Shown here: one piece after another, positions 12,045 to 22,943 of the stretch
How the letters are laid out: each line of letters starts with the position of its first letter
How positions within the stretch are numbered: the first letter of the stretch is position 1
Origin: Pleurostoma richardsiae
Lineage: Eukaryota; Ascomycota; Sordariomycetes; Calosphaeriales; Pleurostomataceae
Assembly (NCBI GenBank): GCA_030052745.1
Contig: JANBVO010000020.1
Coordinates: 599,978-663,977 of the forward strand
Direction: 5' to 3'
DNA: 64,000 nt
Translations under genes and position numbers: made by a program
Notes under the pieces: model-generated
The model's input: only the letters and a program-made list of their open reading frames with translations
The model's database searches: none
Told to the model about the DNA's origin: nothing

Positions 12045-12700
12045 GTCCGGCAGGTATTCAGACGAGAGGCCCGGATAGCTGGCTGGCAGATGCTGAGCTG
12101 TATGGGTAATAGGAAATTACGTCGAGTATCTTTTGAAGGCAACCGGTTGAGAGGCAGGTCGGATCCAGGCTGCTGCTCTTCTCGGTTTTCCGACTGTCTA
12201 GAGAGACGTTCGTTTGAGTTGGTCTCCAAATTTTTGGCTACGAGATTGCCGAAGCACGGGCCACCAGGTACGAACGATTCCCAAGGTGGGGCTGAGAACA
12301 GCAAGGTGCCTTATGTACTTTGCTGTGGCAGTGTGGTTAACTTATCTTAATTGCCTGAGGTACCTACCCCAGGTATTTTAGCACTCGCACTCCCCGGCAG
12401 TAGGATGGGGTCAGGTCGCGCGGCTCAACTCAGGTGGTGGAGACTCTGTACCTCAACTAGGTACCTGCCTGCTTAGACAGGTACCTGCTAGGCACTTGTA
12501 GACCCACTAAAAAAAGACCTGTAGCGAGTGAGTCAACTGACATGAACAATATGATCAACCACCTTTGTCGTAGCAGGTGGGAGCAGCGTTCTCGACCCGT
12601 AAATGCCTTTAGTCGACTCAGCTACGTCTTCAGCTTGTCTACCACCTCCTTCCAGACTGCATCTCGTCTCGCCTAGACTCAAAAGGACAAGACCGGGAAC
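12045..12700. other. shared promoter region MRPL11 / TRP4
   Basis: This 656-bp divergent spacer contains palindromic tiles near 12357-12375 and an inverted pair of AGGTACCT units around 12456-12490. A canonical CPC1/GCN4-type site lies close to the TRP4 side (listed separately). No gene seen. Confidence 0.55.
12529..12535 (+). promoter_or_regulatory. CPC1/Gcn4-type site upstream of TRP4
   Basis: The heptamer TGAGTCA matches the TGA(C/G)TCA consensus bound by Gcn4 and its filamentous-fungal homologue CPC1/CpcA. It lies 166-172 bp upstream of the TRP4 ATG, a usual distance for amino-acid biosynthesis genes under cross-pathway control. Binding is inferred from the match and the gene's function. 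Confidence 0.6.
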
Positions 12701-14034
12701 ATGAAGGCTACAATGCCAATCCTCGCGGGGTCGGCGGCCGTGAACCAACCCCTCATCGACATGAAGCCATTGCTCAGCCGTCTCTGGCCGCTGCAGCCAG
12801 CGGTAACCCCGGATGAGATAGCCGAGGCAATTTCCTACTTCTTTACAAACCAAGTATCTGATGTGCAAGCCGGGTCGCTTCTGATCTGCCTGCACTTCAC
12901 CGGCCTGGACCGCCAAGCCGAGGTCCTCGCGAAATGTGCAGCCAAGATGAGGCAGTGTGCAGCGAGGATTGACAGCACTCAGCTAAACAGCGTGATTAAA
13001 TCTAAGGGAAAGGGAGAGGGTGCCTACCTAGGCGGACTGGTGAGTCTCACGATACAGCCACGAGGCAATTCGCACAGAGGCTGACCCGGCAATCACCTTA
13101 GTGTGACATCGTAGGCACCGGCGGTGATTCACACAACACGTTCAATATCTCAACCACGTCGTCCATCATCGCATCCTCACTGCTTCTTGTCGCCAAACAC
13201 GGCAACCGCGCCTCGACGTCCAAGTCCGGCTCTGCTGATCTGCTTGCCAACATGCAGCCACTCGCACCACGAATATCCTCTGTCACGCCGCTGACAATCG
13301 CAGAGGTCTACTCCAGAACAAACTACGCCTTTCTATTTGCTCCCGTCTTCCATCCTGGGATGCGGTATGTCGCACCAGTACGCAAGCAGCTTCCCTGGCG
13401 TACAATCTTCAATCTTGTGGGCCCGCTGGCCAATCCAGTAGACACACACGACGTACCACTGATAGAAGCCCGCGTTCTTGGTGTGGCGCGGCGAGACATT
13501 GGACCAGTGTTTGCTGAGGCGCTCCGTATGTCGGGCGGTCGCAAGGCTATGGTCGTGTGCGGGGAGGAGGAACTGGACGAGATTAGCTGCGCCGGCCCGA
13601 CCCTGTGCTGGAGATTGAAGGTCGAAGAAGGTGCGGGAGAAGGAGGGCCTGTGGAGATCGAACACTTCAAACTTTGCCCAGAGGACTTTGGCTTGAAGCG
13701 ACATCCGCTGAGTTCGGTGTCGCCAGGCAAGGAGCCAGCGGAGAACGCGGCTATCTTGACGAAAATACTGAAAAATGAGCTGGCGGAAAACGACCCAATC
13801 TTGGAGTTCGTTCTCATGAATACGGCCGCCCTTTTCGTTATCTCTGGTATCTGTGAGGCGAACTCCAGTTCCCTAGGAGCCGGCGATGACGGGCGAGTAA
13901 TCGTGGAAAGGGGACCCGGCGGTCAACGCTGGAAAGAGGGTGTGCGGAGGGCAAGATGGGCGCTCAGGAGCGGGGAGGCCTGGAGGCAATGGAGCGCATT
14001 TGTTGAGGTCACTAATGGCTTCAGCAACGAGTAA
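12701..14034 (+). CDS. TRP4: anthranilate phosphoribosyltransferase
   Basis: Two exons (12701-13039, 13102-14034) give 423 residues. The enzyme transfers phosphoribose from PRPP to anthranilate, the second step of tryptophan synthesis. Visible motifs are the PRPP loop GTGGDSHNTFNIST (from about residue 118), KHGNRASTSKSGSADLL for the anthranilate and Mg sites, RTIFNLVGPLANP, and LDEIS. The N-terminal helical domain (LLSRLWPLQPAVTPDEIAEA) is intact. Intron 1 (62 bp) falls just before the PRPP loop. An upstream TGAGTCA element suggests cross-pathway control. The gene converges on TRL1 with 318 bp between stop codons. Confidence 0.95.
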
Positions 14035-14352
14035 CGTGAGTGAACCAAGTTATGTCAAGGTCAGGATATCCAGGCAACTCCGCGATTCCCTTGCAAGGGT
14101 GATCGGGCAGTATAGGTGCGTTATGAGGATGGCGTTCAAAAAGTTGAGTCTGTACTGGAACTGGACTAAATTCATTACTCGCAACAAGAGATATATTCCA
14201 CCCTGTTCTATTACTATGTCCGCCCACTCTGCCCACCACCTTGCTTTCACGGACCTCTTGGTCTTCCCCTTTAGCATGTGCGACAATGTCCCAAAGACCA
14301 AAGCCAATGATGTGTATATCTCCACTCTTTATGCCAGCCAAACGATTTAGAA
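14035..14352. other. convergent 3' spacer TRP4 / TRL1
   Basis: This 318-bp interval must hold the 3' untranslated regions and polyadenylation signals of both converging genes. No gene or repeat is recognised. Confidence 0.5.
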
Positions 14353-16915
14353 CTATCTAGACAACACGCCTCGCACGACTCCCCTTAGCATCACTCGACC
14401 ATCGAGAACAATATCTGAGACTCCCGTTGAATTGCTACTACCCTCCTGCAGCCAGCGTGCGAGGAGATCATTGCTCTCCTTAGGCTTCACCCCGTCATCA
14501 CGGGTGCCAACTGTAATATGCGCGACCTTGTTGACGCATTCCCACTTTCCCTCCGGATCAAGAATACGCACCACAATGGCCATTATTCGGTCGTCAAATA
14601 CGAGCTGCCGATTTTCCCGGTCAGTTTTGGTAACAAAAGGAGTATAGAGGAAGATCGGCACGCACCCGCTCGAGTAAAACCTCGCACTCTCCAAACTTTC
14701 CGTCGGCTGCCCCGCTCGCATCAGCCTCGGCTTGCAAGTGTATGTACTTCTCCCATGTCTCCGGGTGCTCCTTGGCTGTAGCACGGTGCATAAGCGTGAC
14801 ATGAAACTTGGGCTGGATACGGCGAGTCCCCTGCAGCTGCTTGTAGAAACGGGCCTGCTCGGCGTTCGTGGACTTGAAAGTCCTCTCGAGTAGCAAGTTG
14901 ATATCCTTTGTGGAAACGTCAATCGCCACGTATTCGAGAAGCTTCTTTCTGGGGCCCTGGGCCGGCGGGGCCCGAGTGTTATTCTGCGTGCTCTTCTTTC
15001 CACTGCCACGGTTGGGTATGGTATGTCTTAGATCTGGTCTGTACTCTTCAAGCGCGGATTGAATAGCCCCATCCATCTCCAGGGACGAAGGCACCGAACT
15101 AATCAAATTTGGATACAGACGTTTGAGCTCGGTACACACGATCTCGAGGTTCGCTCGACTGCCAGCAGTAGGGTCCAAGTTAATGACTGCATCAAAGCCA
15201 TCATCAGGGGGCCGCTCTGAATCGCACTCCTCAAAACGATGGATGAATCCTTCCATGATGCCGGTGACTTTGTCTCGGTCTGTAGCGGCTTGGATGGTCT
15301 GATGATTATCGCCACGTCTGAATACTCGCTCCCTAGTTATCCGACGAATTTCGTCAATATTGTCGTGGACGTAATTCAAGGCCACTAAGCGAGCACTGGG
15401 GTGCTGCATCTTGACGTCGGTGATGATCTGTTTCCTTTCGTGGCGCTGCGCATTGTTGCGATCAGCTGTGACGGCACAGTGTTCTTGCAACTGGTCAAGG
15501 ACCATCCTTGTGAATCGAGGTGGTCTCTTCGGTCCAGTTATGTTGTCGTTCTGAACATGGCCGAAGTTGAACAGCTTGGAGAGAGCCACCGCGATAGTCG
15601 TCTTGCCACAGCCTATAGTAGCAATAGGCACGAGTATAACATCACCCTTCACCTCGGCCTTTCCGTCGACGCCGTATACATTCTCGAACTGGGCAGCGTC
15701 AGAACCCTTAATGTTCTTGAACGCCAGAAAATCGTTACGCAGCGAGATGATGCCATGGTTCTGGCTATAGAGCTTCCCCAGACTAGGGTCGGCCGCCAGT
15801 CGCTTTCTTGCGTAGAGGAGGTATTCCTCCGTGATTTTGGCATGTTTCTTGTACTTCGGCACCCTGCCTGCTATGATGGCCTTCGTACACTCCCTCCACT
15901 GCCTGTACATGAGATAAGGCTCCTCAAACTTGTACTTGAAGAACCAGTCCTGCCCTGGCACCGCCGCCGGCATGTGGAATCGCTTGCAACGGATGACGAA
16001 ACCCTCGACGTCACGACCTTCGTGCGCTCCGGTCTCGGCAACCTTTTCGAGGAAGCTCTTCACCTCGTTAATGTCGTCCATCGTGATCAGTCCGACCTTC
16101 CGGAAGCCCCAGTCGTCGGCGAATTGCTGTACCGCAGAACTAGGGTACGTAACAAAGGCCGGGAGGTTCAGATTCAAGCCATGCAGGTAAAGCCCAGCTT
16201 TCCCTGGACCATAAGCAAGGATATGCTCCTCGAATGTGTCGTCACACAGCTCAGCCACAGCGGTAACATTTCGTCTTCGAAGTTCCCTGGCAAGATCCTG
16301 CTTCGAGCGCCCGATTCTTTGCAGCTGCTCTACCAAGGCCTGCTCGCCTGCGCTGGCATGGCTGACCTCGACATCACTGCGATCCCCCGTTGAATGCTTG
16401 CTGCAAACGAGAAGGGTGCCATCCTCCAGACCGCTAATGAAGATGATACACCCATTCTCCTTGAGAGTCAATTCATATGGTCCTTGAGTCTGTGACTGGA
16501 TATTCTCCCATCGGGTCTCAAAGACTTCACCGACATTAAAGAACTTATCGTAGCCGCGCACAGCAATCTCTGGGGTACGCTCCCTGGCACAGGTGGTGAA
16601 CAGTCCACGGGCATACGTGGGGAGATCACGCTTCTTGTAGTCCCAGTCCTGGAAGCGCCACGAGTCCACGACTATACCGCTGAGAGAGCTTGCCACGTCA
16701 AATCGTGTCTTCTTCACGCTAAAGCCGTGCTTCTTTCTTGACTTCGCGCAATCCTCGAGGGCCCGAACCAGGCTCGCAACTTTCTGGGTGTCCTGGGCAA
16801 TATATGGTACCGCCGCGGCGTTTTGGCTGGCCCGAGCGGCTGCCTCTCCAGACGCCGCCTGCTCCATTGTGTGGGAAAAGTATGGTTGTCTGAGCTCGCC
16901 TCTGCCCTGCGACAT
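14353..16915 (-). CDS. TRL1: fungal-type tRNA ligase (ligase-kinase-cyclic phosphodiesterase)
   Basis: Two exons (14666-16915, 14353-14604) give 833 residues, close to yeast Trl1. All three modules are visible. The adenylyltransferase has nucleotidyl lysine K152 in LKENG, plus EGFVIR and FFKYKFEEPY. The central kinase has P-loop TIGCGKTT (about 433-440). The C-terminal 2H phosphodiesterase has HVT (705-707) and HIT (779-781). The second 2H motif is encoded in exon 2, so the 61-bp intron splits the phosphodiesterase. Trl1 joins tRNA exon halves after intron excision and ligates HAC1-type mRNA in the unfolded-protein response. An in-frame ATG at 17074 would add about 53 residues; I chose 16915 because it gives the usual family length. 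Confidence 0.95.
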
Positions 16916-18131
16916 TGCGGAGAGGCGATCAGAGAACAAGCAAAGACCTTTGCAGGTACCGCTGATACGCGTGGTATGGTTGAAGTATGCCTTGGGGAGA
17001 GCTGCAGGCGAGAGATCTGAAATAGTGGTGCTGAGAGAAATTTTCTGGACGTAGTGAGATGCGATCTTCCACATCAACCCAACGAGACAAAATTTGTCGT
17101 CTGCCTGACCTTGCGAAGTTTTGGAAGAGCAAGATAAATGGCCGTGGCATCAAGCATAACTCAAGGAAAGGAAGGCGCCGGGAGCCAGTGAGAACAAATC
17201 CTCGTGGAGAGTGCCTAAAGGTAGGTAGGTACCTAGGTACTCAACTAAAGACTTCCACCGTCGTGACTCAACCGGCAACCCTGCTGCCACCGCCTCAGAT
17301 TCGAATCTTTGGCGGGATTAAAGGGCAGGCCTGTAAGGTGAAGGGAGTTGACCTACCTAACAGTAGAATCAGAAGACCGGTTAATAGGCGTTGTGATACA
17401 GGACAGCTACGTATCTGTAGCTTCCTATCGTCGCTCTTCTATGAGGCGAATCTTGGGGAGACGGGCTGCTCATTTTGGCCATTAGCGTGTGAGTTGGGGA
17501 GGAAGGCTCAAGCTACGGCTGAGTTCTTAGGACATACAATACAGCCAGGTACCTAAGGTACTTAACATGTCGCATAAGGCACCTAAGGTCGGTACCTACC
17601 TGGTAGGTAAGGTAGCTTTAATGTAATCTTACGTGTGCACTGGCAGGTCCACCTGGGTAACTACCATGTACTACCTACAAAGTACCTTACCAGCATAAGG
17701 TAGTAGGTACGGAGGACCCTACCAGAAGAACTGTCTCAGAGCATCCGAAGCCCATAAATTCCTTCAGAAGTCTTTCAGGTGGAAGACTCTATAACAAAGT
17801 CCATATATAAGCTATAATACACACTATATATTGCCGGATTGGTCGGAAACGGGGAGACAGTTGTTTTGGTAGGGCCCTCCGTACCTAGGTACTGTGGTAC
17901 GGTGATCGCCCGCGCCTGGGCCCCGCCAGAAAATTGAAGAGAGGCGGCAAGTCCCAAGACGAGGTGCCTTGGTACCTATGGCTTCCGTCTCAAGGACACC
18001 GATTGTTTTTCTCTGCCATCACCCAATCTAATAGGAGCCATAAGAAACAAGCTTAACTACAACCGCACTTCCTCCTTGTTCTCACGCTGTTTCTTGATCG
18101 AGTCGGTTCTCCTACCATACAGCCCTCTTTA
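16916..18131. other. divergent spacer TRL1 / ankyrin gene, rich in palindromic tiles
   Basis: No gene supported. This is one of the densest places for the TACCTAGGTA family: near 17219-17240, 17548-17610, 17655-17710 and 17880-17895. The open frame over the start of this region is an in-frame upstream extension of TRL1. Confidence 0.55.
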
Positions 18132-18785
18132 ATGGCGCTCAACCAATACCTCCTGGCCGCTGACAACAGCCCCACGCTGCTGCCCCTCCTTCGCTCTGAT
18201 CCCCCCCTCGCACGGCAGCAAGACGAACATGGATACTCTCTTGTCCACGCTGCCGCAAGCTACAACCACCTAGATCTATTGCGAGCTCTCGTCAACGAAT
18301 TTCGCGTCCCCGTCGACCTCAGAGACGAGGACTCGGAGTCTCCTCTGTTTGTGGTCGAGACCGTCGACGCGGCTCGGGTGCTCGTCGAAGAGTTGGGCGC
18401 CGATATTGCTATAACCGGACAGAGCGGGCAGACGGCACGGGAAAAGATCGAGGAGGAAGGCGACTTCCCTGACGTGGCAGAGTATCTGAAGAGCAAGGAG
18501 GTGTCCGCCGTCGCGAATGGGGGGCTGGAGCCTATCAATGCTTCTGCTTCAGTCAGTTTGTCAGCCGTTCCCGAAGGTTTAGCCGTTACCGTTGGCACCA
18601 TAGACAGCGGCGATGCTTCTGATGACCAGCCTGACCCGGAGCTCAGACGAAGGATTGAAGAGCTGGCTGCCAGGGATGACTTCAATACCGCCGTAGGTCA
18701 AGCGGAGCTCCGAAGGCTTGTTGAGGACTTTATATCTATGCAAGATATGACCGGGCAACGACAGGTCCGGCCGAGGCAAAATTAG
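18132..18785 (+). CDS. ankyrin-repeat protein
   Basis: An intronless frame of 217 residues. The N-terminus carries ankyrin-like units: DEHGYSLVHAAASYNHLDLLRALV, then DEDSESPLFVVETVDAARVLVEELG, then QSGQTAREKIEEEGDFPDVAEYL. A charged, probably helical C-terminus (DPELRRRIEELAARDDF) follows. This resembles the small fungal ankyrin proteins related to yeast YCR051W, whose biochemical role is not established to my knowledge. Its stop codon lies only 17 bp from the stop codon of the converging RPP40 gene, so the two transcripts almost certainly overlap. The start is the first ATG after a pyrimidine-rich leader. Confidence 0.85.
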   Translation: MALNQYLLAADNSPTLLPLLRSDPPLARQQDEHGYSLVHAAASYNHLDLLRALVNEFRVPVDLRDEDSESPLFVVETVDAARVLVEELGADIAITGQSGQTAREKIEEEGDFPDVAEYLKSKEVSAVANGGLEPINASASVSLSAVPEGLAVTVGTIDSGDASDDQPDPELRRRIEELAARDDFNTAVGQAELRRLVEDFISMQDMTGQRQVRPRQN

Positions 18786-18802
18786 ACAACGCCGACGGGT
18801 TG

Positions 18803-20214
18803 TTATTCGTGCGTGCTTCTCACTTCCCACAGCATGTGCTCTGCAGGGCATTGCGGAAGTCGAAGAACTGTGCAGTCCCGATAGCCCTCCGCCATACCCT
18901 TCGCGAAGGAGGTCACTGAGAAAGAGAACCATGAGCGTGGTGGCAAGTCGAGGATGGCTTCGATGAGCGTCGTCCGGATCCAAGACGGGGAGAGAAAGCC
19001 CTCCCAAGTAATCCTACATAGTTTCTCCTCCTGGCCTTGATTGCGCTGGTCAGGGACTTGATAGCGGCTCAGATAGGGATCTATGTCATCATCACTGTGG
19101 ACTCTGGGGCTCTGGAGGCGGATGAGCGACAGCCACTCATAGACCCCAGATGCGAACGTGTCTAGACTCGCTCGGTCGCCCTCCGCGATCAAAAGGCTCG
19201 GCGGGGTCAAGGATGGCGACGATACACCGATGTTCATGCTCACTTCCGGCAGGCATGTAGATTTGATGGGTAGATACGCATCAAGCGGATCAGGATTAGG
19301 TGCTGGGAAGTTTGAGTCAGCCTGCAATCGGTAGGTAGTCAAAAGGCATGCGAGTCGGGGCTCTTAACACTTGGTGGTCACATTGCAAAAGAGCCATGCG
19401 ACTGGCGTGTCTAGGACGGTTTTGCAAGCGTGCATGAGTCTGTCGAAGCCCTTCTTTCCTCTGAACATGGAAGGGCTCCGCAGATCGTACTCGACAACCC
19501 ATCTGGGTGTCGGGTTGCGCCTTCCTCCCTGCCCTTGGGGCTTTCCTACTAAGCCGGCTCTTTCGTACGTTTCTCGTCCCAAGTACATGGCTAGCTTTCC
19601 TATGCAGAGTCAGCCCATGTAGTAGACAAACTTGAGTTCAGAAGTGAGACGTGCCGTCTCTCAGGGTATAAACATTATCGAGCCTGCTTCTTCCCTCGGA
19701 TATCATCATGATATTACCTGCATCTCTATGTTAGCAGCCGTGGCTGAGTTCTTCCATGTCCTTCCGGCTAGTGCTTGGAGGCCCGCAAAGACGGTCGGTT
19801 CCTTCAAGGGAGGCTTTGTATCTTCGGAGAAACCTCACCGACTTTGATATACTCCGTGAAGAAGGGACCTTCGAGTATATGCGCAAGAGACATAGTGACC
19901 CGGGCGAACTGCGGGGGAGGTCTTCTCTTGAGCAGCGCCTCCTGAAGGGCTTCTGCGCAATCTCGCGGTGCGATTATATCGGCCTCGGCACCTGTTAGCT
20001 GAAGGAAGCCGCACAAACCCAAGCATCCTGTCGGGAAATTATGGCCTGCAGACAATAGACAAACCTTGTAAACAAACTCCTGCGCTGCCAGGGTGGTCCA
20101 AAGCTTCCCCTTTGACGGTGGCTGCTCGAGGTTGATATGAGCCATTGTGCCATAGGTAAAGAAACATCTTGAGCCATCGTAGATCGTTTCCTGGAAGCAT
20201 GGGAAGGCGGTCAT
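18803..20214 (-). CDS. RNase P/MRP protein subunit Rpp40-like
   Basis: Five exons (20065-20214, 19839-19998, 19655-19717, 19369-19599, 18803-19302) give about 367 residues. Conserved landmarks are CFFTYGTMAHINLEQPPSKG near the start, LAHILEGPFFTEYIKVG, YTLRDGKLAMYLGRETYE, ERAGLVGKPQG, RWVVEYDLRSPSM, FRGKKGFDRLMHACK, YEWLSLIRLQSPRV and DIDPYLSRYQVP. This pattern fits the fungal Rpp40 family, a subunit of the complex that matures tRNA 5' ends. The third intron has a GC donor (GACG|GCACGT), and only that splice keeps the conserved TLRDGKLAMYL segment in frame. The first intron (66 bp) is stop-free and in frame. The fourth acceptor follows an ideal CTGAC branch site. Exon 1 and intron 1 borders are the least certain. 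Confidence 0.82.
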
Positions 20215-20813
20215 GATCAAAGCCAGGCACGTCTCGTGCTAGGAGTCAATACACCACGGCTGGCGAGGAACCGCTTGTAGTGGCTACCTGATACCGAGTA
20301 GTATGTATCTATCTCGTAGCTTACAATGTCATGCCCTGAGTAGAGTAAGCTGTCGGGGACGGACGACGTGTGTCGAATGTGATGTGGAGAGCAGTGGAAA
20401 CCCAGTGGAACCAGGCTATGGTGGTACCTTACTTGCCCTGCCTGCGAACATATACGGTGCCAGGTGCTATAGTGTAATGTTTATTTTTCCTCACACTAAG
20501 CTCGGGGATGGGTATTCCGGAAGGTAGGTAGGTAACTTAAGAAATTCTGCTGGCAAATTTCGCACTAGGGTAGGTAGGTTTTTCTAAGTAACCGCTTTTT
20601 AACCACAACAGCGACGCCATTGTGGCATTCCGAAAACAGAAGATCCGCCCTTCCCTTCTCTGATTCCCCGTCAGGCTTTTCGCTACCTCCGGTGGGATAA
20701 TCACGAACGAGTAAGATAAACGGAGGTGATTCAGAGACTCGCCTGGACTATTCTTAGAGAACGTCCGCCGAGTCTTTTGGTGCCAACTTGGTGCAGGTTC
20801 TCCAGATACGGGC
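20215..20813. other. bidirectional promoter RPP40 / TRM11
   Basis: About 600 bp separate the two start codons of these divergent tRNA-processing genes. GGTAGGTAGG tiles occur near 20523-20535 and 20569-20579. No gene seen. Confidence 0.5.
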
Positions 20814-22532
20814 ATGGAGTTTCTCGTGCGCCTCACTCAGGCGCACGAGAGTTTCCGTCTTCCCGAGCTGGAGGCTCTCGCAGTCGCGGAAACCATCGAT
20901 TTTAAACTCATTTCATATAGCTCAGAGGTAGGTGCATTCTTGAAGGAGCGACCGGCACGAGCCTGCAGTCGCATGCGGTTCCTTATCCGCCCCTGGAAAC
21001 ACATCCTCGACCTTTCCTGATTACCCGACCACTGCTTCCTGCTACTTCTGCTTTGTCGAGGCATAGTCTCATATCGCTCTTTTCTAGTCTCCGTTCTGTA
21101 TTATCTCAACCTCGTCTGCAGAAGCAGCTGGGAGACTTATTCGGCGATCTATCCTCGCCCAGAACGTCTATGAGCACTGGGGCAGCGGGAGCACATTGGA
21201 GGAACTGAAGGCAAATGTCATGTCCAAGAGCTCTCACCTCTGGGCGGAGTACTCCGAGAGTTCTTTCAAGCTGAACGTGGAGTCTTTCCAAGGCACTCGC
21301 AGTGCCACAGCCCGCCTGGATCTGATAAACTTCTTCTCCTTCCTACCATTCAACGGTCCGATCAAGATGGCCAATCCCGACCAGGAGTTCACGCTGTTTG
21401 AGGAGTGGGAGTTCAATGCCGTGAACCTAGAAATTCCCGATCCGTTACGCTACCACTTCGGGCGGCTCATCGGCAAAGGCGCCAGAGACCTTGTGCCTAA
21501 GTTTGACCTGAAGAAACGTAGGTACATCAGCACAACCTCGATGGATTCAGAGTTGGCGCTATTGACGGCCAACCTGGCGCTTGCTGGGCCGGGGAAGCTG
21601 TTTTACGATCCATTCGTTGGTACTGGAAGCTTCCCCATCGCCTGCGCGCAGTTTGGTGCGATGAGCTGGGGCAGCGATATCGACGGGCGGGCTGTCAGAG
21701 GAGAAGACGGGAAATTTCAAAGGAAAAGGGGTGAGAAGACGCTAGAAGGTAATTTCAGACAGTACGGCTTGCTTTCTGGACTCGGTGATGTCTTCGCTGC
21801 TGACTTGACAAACCCGCCGATCCGCCGGGCTGCGATCTCGGGTGCCGGTGAAACTGCGCCAGTACGAATCTTCGACGGCATTGTTTGCGACCCGCCATAT
21901 GGCGTGCGGGAGGGCCTCCGAGTCCTGGGCTGCCGCGACCCGGAGAAGACTCCTTGGGTCGTTGAGGCTGGGGTCGCGAGACATAAGTATGTTCAAGACG
22001 TACAGCTTCTGGCACAGCACGCTGACACGGCACAGAGATCCGAATTTCATTCCGCCAAAGAAACCGTATAGTTTCCTTGCTATGCTAGATGACATACTAG
22101 CATTCGCAGTGGAGACGCTGGTTGATGGCGGAAGGTTGTCATTCTGGATGCCAACGGCCAATGATGAGAATCAGGAAATCGGCATCCCCTGGCACCCGGC
22201 CCTACGGACCGTGTCTGTCTGTACACAGGCGTTTAACAAGTGTAAGCATCCCTTAGTGGATAGTCGAAGCTACTGCTCCTATGCGATCCGACAACCACGT
22301 CTCTTTTGCCTATGTTGACTGAAAGTGGCCAGGGTCTCGTCGGCTTATTACGTACCAACGGCTACCAGACGCCAGGATAGATCAAACGGCCTTGCTGGCC
22401 TGGAAGACGAGGGCTGCGAGGGGACATGAAGGAGTGACGGCTGATGAGCTGAACCCTTTTCGTAAAGGTTACTTCACGAAGTTCCAAGCGGAGGAACAAC
22501 CCACAAAAACGAAGCCACCCACAGCAGGCTGA
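20814..22532 (+). CDS. TRM11: tRNA (guanine-N2)-methyltransferase Trm11
   Basis: Four exons (20814-20927, 21088-21986, 22036-22241, 22333-22532) give 472 residues. The N-terminal THUMP-like region reads SPFCIISTSSAEAAGRL and VYEHWGSG. The Rossmann methyltransferase shows the SAM loop DPFVGTGS (about 212-219) and the catalytic DPPY (306-309). The C-terminus (FNKWSRRLITYQRLPD, then DELNPFRKGYF) matches the family tail only after the last splice. Trm11, with Trm112, makes m2G10 in tRNA. Intron 2 is only 49 bp and splits a lysine codon; its donor GTATGT and CTGAC branch site are textbook. The gene is divergent from RPP40 and converges on GID4. Confidence 0.93.
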
Positions 22533-22943
22533 AGGTCTCACTCAGGGTATGTTATAATCCTTGAGCTGCATCCTCTTAAAAAGGGTAAGCTCGACCTCGT
22601 TATGCAAGCCTCTGGAGGGCGGTTGTGGAACGCGCCGACCATCGACGTGGATGGTGCCGTGGGGCCTGAAAATTTGCGAGCACTCTCGGCCAGGCGATGG
22701 CAAGAAAGAGCACCTGGAAATCATCAAAATGCCCGTGGCAATTGTTATAGGAGAGGCAAGACTTGAGTTTTGCCAAACTGTCCATATCCTGTCAAGTGTC
22801 GGATGTCTACACTCCATGCAGATTGGATAGACTGCCCTCCAAGCCATTGCGGCTGTCTTGCTCGTCCCTTCGTTCAACTCGGGAGCAGAAGCAGGCCCAG
22901 CGGTCCAGCGTCTCTATCATGCCGCGCCGACACACCTGTGATT
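22533..22943. other. convergent 3' spacer TRM11 / GID4
   Basis: This interval is 411 bp and must contain both 3' untranslated regions. A minus-strand open frame of about 111 codons starts here but matches nothing known and lies in the expected UTRs. Confidence 0.45.

Noticed and set aside
13323-13817. 164-codon minus-strand open frame
   Set aside because: Antisense to the catalytic part of anthranilate phosphoribosyltransferase.
15401-16393. 330-codon plus-strand open frame
   Set aside because: It lies wholly antisense to the TRL1 ligase and kinase coding region, whose motifs are unmistakable; the frame is a composition shadow.
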